64,000 nt of DNA from Apostichopus japonicus (Eukaryota; Echinodermata; Holothuroidea; Aspidochirotida; Stichopodidae). Under the pieces are notes generated by a model. That model had not been told where the DNA came from, ran no database searches, and saw nothing but the letters and a program-made list of their open reading frames with translations. The stretch is taken from contig NC_092564.1 of the NCBI RefSeq assembly GCF_037975245.1, positions 4,950,484 through 5,014,483 of the forward strand, read 5' to 3'. Below are positions 46,327-58,300 of the stretch, piece after piece. The first letter of the stretch is position 1. Every line of letters starts with the position of its first letter. A program made the position numbers and the translations under genes.

Positions 46327-49300
46327 GTAAGATATTATAGGCGTTATGATTCAGATCAGGAATCTACTTTAAGGAGCAAACATAACAATGGCACTGAAAA
46401 AAAACAAACATATTCTCCATTTCCGGTGATGGACATTTCGTGACTTTTCAGAATCTGTAAAAAAATGGAAATTAGAACTATCAGTGTAGACATTACTTGT
46501 ACAAGTTTGTAGCCAAGCTGGGACAGAAGGTTCATGGCCCACCCCCGTAGCAATGCAGCATAATGTGACCGAACGTTTGCTCAAAAAAAGTCAATTTAGT
46601 TGTGGTTAGTGCTTAGCAATATTGTTGGGTACTGTTAGTACAAAACCATGCCGATCGACCTGTCGGACCAAGCCAGTACCAAGCCATAAGACATGGAATA
46701 TTACAGGCTACTGTATGATTCCTAGCCTATAATATAGCAGACTCTCCCATTTGCCAGATGGTGGCAAAGTCTCTGAAGTACAACTTACAGGACACCAAAT
46801 ATTGTGCCACTTAACAGATGGACAGAGTACAGTACCATATTTGAAAAGATATTCATTTAAAATGACTCCCCACTTTAAGATGTAGATGCAGTACTTAAGA
46901 TGATATGTCTTCTTTTGTCTTTTTTCCCCCCTTACATCTACTAGTTCAGTCTCGACAAAGAAAGCTGTCTGGTAATGGTAGTATCCACCACAGGGGAAGG
47001 TGATCCACCAGAGACAGCAGAAAAGTTCTGGAGAAGACTGAAGAAGAAAACCCTTCCGAATGACCATTTAGCTCATCTGAACTATGCTTTGCTTGGTAGG
47101 TATCATGCGCAGCCAATCTTTCACCCTTTGATCTTTATTGTCATGTTCCAACTGGTAGCATTAAAATCTCTTGTTGAGAAACGCTTTAGAAAGCATCATT
47201 TTCCTTGAGGTGATAACTGCATTATATTTCAAATTTTTATTTGTTAGCTAGGTAAAATCTCTTTCCCCATAGACCTACTGTACCTCACCATGTATCGTTT
47301 GATGGAGTGTTGCATGTACTAAGGTGGTCTTTACAAGTCTTGACTTGTGACCTGAAACTTAAAATTGTCAGTAACCAATGAGTCTGCAATGTAGTAATCA
47401 AGAGTATAAAAGTGTTCATACTTTTTGCGTATTAATTTTGTTTTCCCTTTCTCTTTCTCCTTTCAAATTGTTTTCAGCCCTCGGTGATTCCAATTACACA
47501 AGCTTTTGTCAAAATGGGAAAAATTTTGATAAGAGATTAGAAGGTCTGGGTGCCAAGAGATTCTACCCTACCGCACACGCTGATGATGCTGTTGGGTAAG
47601 CATGTCTACTTTTCATCCTGGCAATGCATTGAAACTTTAAAAAAAAAAGTTTCGTTTGTACCTTTTAGTAGATAAGTGCATCATTTGAAATTGTGTGTTC
47701 CAAACTTTCACATGATTTATAGCATGCTTTGTCCAAATCTAACAGATTTGTAGCATATGGGTACACCATCATGAGTATGACTACACCATCAAGAGTATGA
47801 GTGCAACATCATGAGTATGAGTGCAACATTAGAGTATGAGAACAACATTATAAGGATGAGTACTTCATCATAATTATGAGTACAACATCATGAGTTTGAG
47901 TACACTTCTACACTATCAAGAATATGAGTACTACATCATGAGTATGAGTGCAACATCATGAGTATGAGTAAAACAACATGAGTTTGAGTACAACATCATA
48001 AGTATCAGTGCAATATGAGTATGAGTAAAACATTGTGAGTATGAGTACAACATTGTGAGATGAGTATACCATCATGAGTATGAGTACTTCATCATGAGGA
48101 TGAGTACAACATCATGAGGATGAGTACACCATCAAGAGTATGAGTGCAACATCATGAGTATGAGTAGTTCATTATGAGTATGATAACTACATCATGAGTA
48201 TCAGTGCAATATCATGAGTATGAGTACAACATTGTGAGTACGAGTACAACATTGTGAGACGAGTATACCATCGTGCGTATGAGTACTTCATCATGAGGAT
48301 GAGTACACCATCATGAGTATGAGTGCAATATCATGAGTATGAGTACTTCATCATTTAAGTATGGGTACACCATGAGTATGAGTACACCATCAAGAGTATG
48401 ATTGCAACATCATGAGGATGAGTACAACATCATGAGGATGAGTACAACATCATGAGGATGAGTAAAACATCATGAGGATGAGTACTTCATCATAAGTATG
48501 GGTACACCATCATGAGTATGAGAACACCATCAAGAGTATAAGTGCAACATCATGAGGATGAGTACAACATCATGAGGATGAGTAATACATCATGAGAATG
48601 AGTAAAACATCATGAGGATGAGTACTTCATCATGAGGATCTGTACACCATCATGAGTATGAGTGCAACAAGTATGATTACAACATCATGAGGATGAGTAC
48701 ACAGTGTATGTCATACAAGATTTCTGTAATGCACTGAGTCCGAGAATAAAGACACCGGGGTGGAATAAAGGCACCAGTAGACTCAAGTCTGAAGTCTTGT
48801 TGCTGTTAGGATTTATGATGATACCACAGCAGTGATTGAAATTGTCTTTAATTGTCTTTTTAATGAACAAGCAACAGAAGTGTAGTTTCCACCTCTTTAC
48901 CACAGTTGACACGTTCTAAATGCGATGAAAAAGATCATTCATAGCTAAGAGAACATGTATCCCAGGAACCTATGTGAATAATGTGTTAGTAAAGGATCTT
49001 GTTGATGTCACACAGGAGTCAACATGCCTATCTTGTTCATAACATAGACTGATATCAAATATTGACAAAGAATTGATGCATAGTCTAAAGTTTGGTAAAG
49101 TGGATCCATTTAATTCCAATGAAAAAAACACTTTTTAACTTCCACAGCTACATAGTGATCTTACGATTCTCCCCCTCCCCCTTGTATCATTCCACTATCC
49201 CTTTCCATAAGCATATTTCCTTGAATCCATCCCCTTTCATTCCACTCCTGCCATTACCCGCTCCTGTGCTATCCTCTCTTGCCCCTTTTCTCCACCTTCA

Positions 49301-52300
49301 TCTCTCCCCTTCCTCTCTACCCTTCCTCTCCCCTTACTCTGTCCCCTTCCTCTGTCCCCCTTCCTCTCTCTTCCCTTTCCCCCTTCATTTCTCTCTCCTT
49401 CCTCTCCCCCTTCTTCTCTCTCCCATTCCTCTCTCTCCCCCTTCCTCTGTCCCCTTCCTCTCTCCCCCTTCCTCTGTCCCCTCAGGCTCACATCAACCAA
49501 CATTTTTTTGTGTTAGATGCACCTGTTGTTCTGAGATACATTTATAAAAGACTTTGTTTCTTCCCCTGTCCATATTTTGTATTTAAAACTCTGTACTGAA
49601 TTGCAATTTTAATTCAAAATCTCCATCCATAAAACCCCATTAAATTTGATAAGACAGAGGATTAAATCAAATTGATAACAAGGCTTTAAGTTGTCAAAGC
49701 AACCAAACCTGTCTTTGTTATCTCTGCTGCTCATTTTCCCTTCACAAGACATCTGGAAAGGACGTGTGAAAATTTCATGTTAATTTCCCGCTATTCGTAT
49801 GTGTCATACGCCTACATTGGATTAATTGTGATACTGTAAGGGAGTTTCATCAGTATGCATTTTCCTGTAACATTTGATAGAGTTTGAAAGAAGGAATTAG
49901 GAGTATCTCTGCCTTGATCCATGATAAAGGTTAAAATTCTTATCAGGTACTGGTACAATAAAGATAATGACATTCCACCGATAAGAGGGAAATTTATCTA
50001 TCATGTTGCAGCCCTGGAAGCCATATTGTAGTGATGGTTTTTGGATTTAAAACTGCTGGTAAAACACAGTTTTGTGAAAATGTTCAGTAGGCTGAGGGTA
50101 TATTTATAGGGTCTGAGTGATTGAGAGGCAACGGTTATTATGTATGGTATGACACTAACTTGCTCAGTAATAGGACATTGATAAGTTCTGGCAATGGATT
50201 CATGATATTTAAAGGGATATTTTGGTCTTCACAGTTGACTGTTTAAAATAGAATGTCAATTTCCTGCAATTGTTGTACCATATTGGCAAAACATGTTCTA
50301 TATCACAATGATTTGAACTTATATAGTTTGCAAGCAAAGATCTGTGACTGTGGGGGGGGTGGGGAGGGGGTGATGGAGGGGGTATACACCTTCCTGTCTG
50401 AACTCCACACAAAAAAGGATAGTTATTCTAATTTTTGGCTCCAAACTCAAACTGGTAATATTGAAATTAGGACCACATTTAATAGTCCTTCAAATGAACA
50501 TTGAAACATTATTTCGGGTACCAAATATTTCTACAGTGAAGCAGTATACTACAACTTAAAGAACTTACAGATTATTAGGGAGCAAAGGGTCGGTTACAAC
50601 ATAGATATCTTACTATTTAGATTGAGTAGCACTGCTGTACTTGAAAATGTTAGATAAGGAAACTTTAAAAAAGGAACTTGCCAGCTTAAATGCTAAATTT
50701 GGAGATGGATACAAAATATTCTTCCATGCTTTGAAAGGGTTGTAGGCTGGCTTTTGGCCATGTATGGATATTTCCTTGAAGAATCAGTATAAATTCTCAG
50801 TGGTTTTTTTTCCCCCTGCCTTTCCATTGTCTGTGACAGTAGAATGTTATGTTACAATTTATGTAACTAGCTGCTTTAAACATGGGTGATACTACAGATT
50901 AACACTTTGATGAGCATTTTCCAATTTCAATTTCTTTATTCCAGTATAAATTACAGAATTTATAAATAGGACACAATTGAAGTAGTTTCCTATTTTTGTG
51001 CCTAGGGTAGCACCATTGCAAATGCCTACAGTATTTGTTTTTTGGCTCATTTCTATTAAACACCCAAATGTGGATTAAAAATGTAATTTTTCTTTGTCAT
51101 TCTCCTGAGCTGGCCTCATGATTGTGTTTTAATGTATTGCTCACTTCAGTATGATTGACTTGTGGAGGGTTTAGATCTTACAGTCCTCATAGAAACAAAT
51201 TGAAAGCACTTAGGGTTGGCACATAAGTTCTTAAGACGGTGAAGTGATGAGTTCATTTACCCGAACTGCTTGTAAGGAAGGTAAGGAAGAGGCCAGACTG
51301 AAAGAAGGGAAGTTTGAATGGAAAACTAATACGATATCTTGAGGCAGTTTCAAAGGAACTCGGTCGGTCATGTTGCCAAGAAGATGTTATTAAAGTTAAG
51401 TCCTCTTGTCTATTTTCCAGTCTAGAGGTAGTAGTAGAACCCTGGATAGAAGGCCTGTGGCCAGCTTTGAAGAGGCAGTTGGAACTAGAGGGCGTCACAG
51501 AGAGTTGCAACGGGGATGTGTGCGAGGTAGACGGAACGGAGGAGAAGCTCATTACGGGATCAGACTCTGCGAGGAGGGAAACCGACTCGGAACAGAAAGA
51601 CATCTCTAGAGGAACAATCAGTGGTGTAGAAGACAGAAGCAGCGACAGTGCGGTGCGCACCAATGGTTCGACGAGTCTGGCAAACGGAGACTCGCAGGAC
51701 GGAGGAGAAACAGATCTAACTTCATCAGCTAAAACAGACGAACAGAAGGACATCTCTAGAGGAACAATCAGTGGTGTAGAAGACAGAAGCAGCGACAGTG
51801 CGGTGCGCACCAATGGTTCGACGAGTCTGGCAAACGGAGACTCGCAGGACGGAGGACAAACAGATCTAACTTCAGCAGCTAAAACAGACGCTGCCTCTAA
51901 ACATAAGGAAGAAGAGTCAGGGGAATCCAGGATGGGAGGAGGTCCATCCTCGGAGCGGCCTGTGGTCGTCAGAGACGTTAAGGCTGAACCTCATACGCCA
52001 CAGATTAGCGGCGGAGACACCTTGAATAACTCTAGCCGTCCGATTCCTGAGGAAAGTTTAACATTTTCCAAACCTCCTCTGTGCAATGTTTCGCTCACCT
52101 TACCTCTTAATCCACCTCCTTTTCTGGAGATTACATTCAAAGAAGATGAATCCTTGGTAAGTACCGTATGATTCTCGTAATCTTCTTTTTGAAAAACTTC
52201 TTTTCTAGGTCGTAAAAGTCATTGAAATTTTGAAGTTTTAGTCTAGAATAGCCAGGAAAAGCCTGGTTTGAACACTTCTTATGATATGATCTGACATACC

Positions 52301-55300
52301 TACGAGCACAGGGTTAAAGAATGTCTTAGTTATTTAAAGTTATTAAAACAGCATAAAATTAGAACTGTGTTGAAAAGTTATGGCTACAACATGTCATGTT
52401 TGGGGTTAATGGCTGTTTGGACGTGTACAATATATCATTTACACGATTTGCATTTGTTAGGCTTACTAGAAACTTGGTAGCCTAACATTAAGTCATGATT
52501 AATATGTAGGCTTCATAATAAACCTATTCATACTATCTTTAGGAAATGTCGCTTAATGTCCCCAAGCAGTGATTAGTCACAATTTCATTGCCAGCACATG
52601 AAAATATAAGTTATTTGGAAGTAAGTGTTGACTTGGGGCTAACATACAATGTCTTCAATAAGTTAGTTGGAAGTAAGTGTTGACTTGGGGCTAACATACA
52701 ATGTCAGCAATAAGTTAGTTGGAAGTAAGTGTTAGCTATAGGCTAACATACAATGTCTGCAATAAGTTAGTTGGAAGTAAGTGTTGACTTCAGGCTAACA
52801 TACAATGTCTGCAATAAGTTAGTTGGAAGTAAGAGTTGACTTCAGGCTAACATACAATGTCTGCAATAAGTTAGTTGGAAGTAAGTGTTGACTTCAGGCT
52901 AACATACAATGTCTGCAATAAGTTAGTTGGAAGTAAGAGTTGACTTCAGGCTAACATACAATCTTTAAATTAGTGACTGAGTGACCAACAATTGGGTTAA
53001 TTTGAAAGGGTGTTAAATTTACGCAAGTTATTCATGAGTTTCACCATGGGAATAGGAAACTAGATGGAAGCTGGCAAACTTTGTGTTCATTTAACATATT
53101 TACAGTCTGTATTGGTTATATTGCCACCATTGTATTCAGCTGCACACAGGTTGTTTTAAGTTCCTTTTGCCTCCCTGCAACAGGTCAGTGGGATGACGAT
53201 AAGAAAGTGAGATAGGAGTAGACTATAATAAATGGGAAGGCGTTTCCCAGGTTATGTTCCAAACATCTCCATGCCAAGTATTTTAGTTTGCCAAACTCTG
53301 TTCAAGTATAACTTGAAAAAAAAATCAGAATCAAATTCAGTTTCTTTGGGGGATATTGTAAGTGCATTTCCTAGCTTGAAAACCAAAACGAATAATCCTA
53401 AAGATTGTTATTGTACCAAAAAGGTTGAAACTAACTAAAGACATAAATTTTGTTTATGAATAGTATTGTCAGTATTGCTCACCATATGTTGAATGATTTC
53501 TTTTCTCATTACATGGCAAGGTCATTTCAAATAATCCAATTTTGTTTTGCTTAATGTCATTTTATTTTTTCACTGCAACACTTTCCAGCATGTCAGAGAG
53601 CTTCCCCTTCAGTATGGTGCTGTATTCCCATCTGCTGCATCACCAGTTACCATGGCAACCGTCTCCAGAGCAACAAAGTTGACAAGCAGAGATGCGGTGA
53701 AGACGACCCTACAGCTGGAGCTACAGTTACCGGTCAGTTAATTCAGTTTTTGATTTTTGAAATGTAGATTTTTATTATATTGTTATAAATTTTGTGCACA
53801 ATCTTACATAAAATATGTTTAAAACAAGATCGCAAAGGAACCCTAACTTAAACTGCATATTAGATTGAAGCTTGTTAATGAGGAGGAAATAAAATGACTA
53901 AAGAGTATTGGCGTTTTAGTGATTGAGAAAAGTGACAGACTTCATACAAAAATATAAGAAGTTTACAGACCAGCTTTTGATAAGAAGCATCTTTGAGGAT
54001 TAGATTTTGTTGTGTGAAGTCTCACTTAATTATCATCAAATTAGTTGAAGGCTTTTTGAATCCAGTCAATCTTACTAAACTAGATGAATATTGCAGGACT
54101 GTTCAACTGACTGAATTGATAAATATTCACTCAAATTATTTGAGAAGAAATGTTAATTTTTAATTTATTTTCCCTCCTCATAACAGGACGATGAATCGAC
54201 ATCTTTCCAGCCGGGCGATTCGTTTGGAGTCATTTGCCCAAATAATACAGATGAAGTTAATAGACTGATATCAAGGCTTGAAGTCTCCAGTAAGGCTGAC
54301 ACTCCTTTCACCTTGAAACTAGAGGCTGGAACTCGGAAACGAAAGGCTTCCGTACCTGAGTTTGTTCCGGTACCAGCGACGTTGAGACTGGCCTTGACCC
54401 AGTGTTACGATATCAGAACACCGCCAAAGAAGGTTTGTAAGCTAATTTATTCATAAAACAACCCTTCTTATGTTTTATTAATGACGAGATGTTGAGATCA
54501 TGTCACAACATGTCAAGTTTTCACTTATAAATTTGCGAAAAGCATTTGTAGAATAGAAAAATACCTTTGTCCAGCTTGAAAATAAAATGTGGAGTTAGTG
54601 AGAGAGATTATTAAGAACTTTAGACTTAGAGATCAACATGTTATTGCATTTGTCATGTTAACTTCTGGAACAAGTCTACCTCTATATGTGACCACAGATT
54701 ACCATGACTAGTAATGCACCTATAGCAGCAATGTACAAAAGCTGCTTTAAACTGAAAGCAATATTAGTTGTTTTATTTTTACAAATTTTCTAATATTTTT
54801 CCAGTATCCTTCTTCATTTTTGTGAGGTCTTACGACATCATTGATATTTTTCCTGTTTACCCCAAGGTGCAATATTTATGAGATAATTGAGGACATAACA
54901 AAAAGTAACAATTGCTTAATTTATGCCCTCCCATAATTTAAATGTTACAGTCGGCCATTGTAATGTTGCTATCAGGTTTTAAGATGTTTTGTTCTGTCTG
55001 TGAAATTTGTTGTGATTTGAAATTGATGAGATGTTCAAATGTGTCTGTTGTTGTGTGACTTGTAGTGCCTTTGCTGATGATTAATGAAACCCTGGATCCT
55101 CCCTTAAATCATCTCGTCCATTTTCTAATATTACTAATTGTTGATTGTGAAGAGAGAAAAAATTGTGAGACACCAGCAATGAGCATCGTAATGGATTAAG
55201 AATAGAGGCTGCAGTAACAATACAAATGTGATTGCATTGGTGGTGTTTTATTTGACGCGAGAAGAATTTGTCTACGTAGGTTGTCAGTGTTCCAAAGTCT

Positions 55301-58300
55301 AAAAAATGTTTTTCCCTAGTAATTATAAGTTTACTTAGTTGGGAATCAGAGGGAAGTTGTGAGCTGAATTAAATTTGGCTGTGAAGTAGAGCAAGTGAAG
55401 CTCATTAAACATCTTTTTATTGCCCAGTACCACTTTGCTTTTTGTTTTTTTTAATGACTAAACCAAAAATATGTGTGTAGCTGAGATATGAGAGTCCATC
55501 TTCTTTTTGTAGACAATCCAGAAAAATTGGAATCGTCTCATTCAGTTTACATGCAGTTTCTGCTTAATCTTCAGTAGTTAGTGTAATATCCTCTTCATTC
55601 TATTTTTACATAACTGCTTGTATTAGTGCAACAGTCAAATACTATGGTATTCTGCATAGCCCAAGGGTCAATTTATGTGCCACAGTATTAAGAAGTATAG
55701 GGAAATCATTTCTAGTAAAACTTGCCATTTTATTCTTCAGTGGCATGCATAGGATATCAAAACTGGTGGAGCAAAATTCTAAGTTTTCCTGACTGATTTA
55801 GGCAGGGGCATGAACCTTTGAGGAAGATGGTGTGGACCTGGGTTTGTTGAAGCCGACTCCAATGTAGGAGGATATAAAGGTTTGTCCGAGAAAAGGAAAA
55901 CAGATTTCTAGGCATCGAATGATGCATTCTGAAGGTCTTAATGTAAGGTTGTGTTGATAAATAACTCTACACATTTTGGGTGAGATTGGAAAGTTGAATG
56001 TACACCAGGAACGGTGGTCTAATTCTCCCTCACCTAAATATAAAAACAAAATATACAGCACCTGGTTTTATACACACAGGAAATATTGTTTTGTTGGCAT
56101 TTTGGATAAATTTTCTTCATAAACTCATAATCCTATCACATTATGCCAAACATTTAACGCAATGCAATATCTTACTTGTTTCGTCGGCAGGCTTTCGTTA
56201 GAATGCTATCGGAGCACACGTCTAAAGAAGGTGAAAAACGTCGTCTTCAGGAACTCTGTAGCAAAGAGGGGGCAGCAGACTACAATAAGTTCATTCGTAA
56301 AGATCACCTTTCGCTGTCTGATATTCTAGAGGCTTTCCCATCATGTCTTCCACCGGTCCAGAGAATCCTGGAGAACCTCACTCGGCTTTTGCCTCGACCA
56401 TATTCCGTAGCAAAGTAAGGTTAAAAGTAGCTCACTGAGCTGTGTTATATTTCTCTAGCCACGCAAATAGAGACGCACTAAGTCCACTTATTTTGTTTTG
56501 TATATTGTTCTAGAGTCCACGACAGGTTGTTCATTGGACATTGAAAGTCTGTTGGGTTGTTTTCGTATCAGCACCACATATATCTGAAATTGCTAGTTTT
56601 TTTCACCAATTTTAACTCTAACCTTATGAACTTGAAAGAGAAAATGTGTAAAAGGGCCGAAATATCTACACCATATGTGAAATTCAGGCCTCTACAGTGT
56701 TCGGCTATATAAGTCATTCTACCATTGAGATTTAGTTTCTCCCTCTGTCAGTATGACCTCATCCGCCTCCCCAACCCCCCCCCCCCCCCTACCTGAGTTA
56801 AATTAGCTATTGCCAATTTGAAGGCAAACAGTGCATGTTGCTATAGCCTACAGTACATAACTTGAAGTAGTTTATGTACATACAACATCGAGTACTTTAG
56901 AAGTGTTGCATCTCACAATAGCTGAATTACCTGTGAATGTCGTGCAACAAAAGGGGTCCTTTTCATCGTTTGTCGGCATCCCTCTAACTAACTTTAATTC
57001 TTGGAGCCACATATTCATCCTTCCTTATTACTTGCTTGCAGTGAAGTCTGGCTTAAATAAAACACACAATGACAATACATGCACCTATCAGAAATGGAGC
57101 AAAGGCATTTCGCTTTGGGCAAAGTTTTTCTTAATATTTCATGAAAAAATTGTGACTGTAGCAATATGACGCTACATTTGCAACTGTTTTAGTCCGTAGC
57201 AATCTATAGTAAGTAACACAACACATTTTTCATTGCAGTGGGTGGTTACTAGCTAACACTGTGTGAAGTTTTCTCACTAGTAGTTTGCATAAGTCTGTAG
57301 TTAACTTTGTGAGTTTGCACCATTAAGCCAGTTGTCCCAGTTACATTAATGTACATGGATGCTGCATGTGAAACTGCCAATTTCAATAATATCTACAGTG
57401 TGTACAGTTTTACGTCATATATAATAATTTAATAATTTAATTTAATATTAAGTTACTGCATTGCATTACTGTATGGCAGATATTGAGTCCTGCATAGCCA
57501 CCACATACTACTGTACATAACCTCTGTATGTGATAGAAGAACATAATACTCAACATAATCAGTTACATACTCATGTTCCAGCTGAATACCCACAATACAG
57601 CCTTGTCATAAAAGACATTGTCATTTGTGCTGGTAGTGGCTGTAATGATGAAACAATAGAGTGTTTTGTAAGTATTGTCATGTGATCAGTTTGTTTTCCA
57701 GGAAAAAATGATGACATAAGGTAAAATGCAAGCACTTCCACTATGTTACCTAATGGTGAATGTTTTGTTGGTAGTACAGTCTGTATATCAAGCAACAAGA
57801 GTATGCATTTTATGGATATGGAGATATAGATATTAATGTCCCTACTGGCATTCAATACTTCTGATACAAGAAGGAAAGAACCGTCAGCTTTGCTGTTGAC
57901 TATCATGAGCATGAATCCCATTTATTTCTGTACTGTTTCATGTTTTTTTATGTTTTATTTAATTCCATTGTTTTTGTGGTCTTTGTTATTTTAACTCCAT
58001 TGTTTGTCGGTTTGTTTTTGTAGTTCCCCTCTTGGAAGTTGCAACATGATTCGCTTTGTGTTTAACGTCCTGAAATTCCCATCGACAGAGATAAAGAAGG
58101 CACAGGAGGGCCTGTGTTCCGGATGGTTAAACAAAATAACCACTTCTTTCCAAGAAGATATCAGTAACAACTCAGGTCTCAGTGATGTCAATGTTAAGAA
58201 ACTTAAGATCGAGGGCAAACCAAAGGTTCGTTACTTTGGTTAACTTTCGTCTAAAACTGGGTAGTGATATGTGACAGACATTTAGCTTTATATACCAGTG

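Larger units (their letters stand above)
47596..51420 (+). other. MTRR intron 3 (3.8 kb) with minisatellite and pyrimidine tract
   Basis: Contains the 20-bp array (47761-48702), a C/T-rich tract (49165-49493) and a G-run (50352-50369). No additional exon is required, since phases 2 and 2 match across it. Confidence 0.85.

Noticed and set aside
47761-48702. CRISPR-like array
   Set aside because: Direct tandem repeat without unique spacers, in an intron of an animal gene. The same applies to the arrays at 40.2 and 52.6 kb.
49092-49599. Ser/Pro/Leu-rich and Glu/Gly/Arg-rich frames on both strands
   Set aside because: Composition artefact of the pyrimidine tract in MTRR intron 3.
51253-51813. 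186-codon antisense frame over MTRR exon 4
   Set aside because: Shadow of the coding strand; its internal repeat is simply the antisense of the MTRR duplication.
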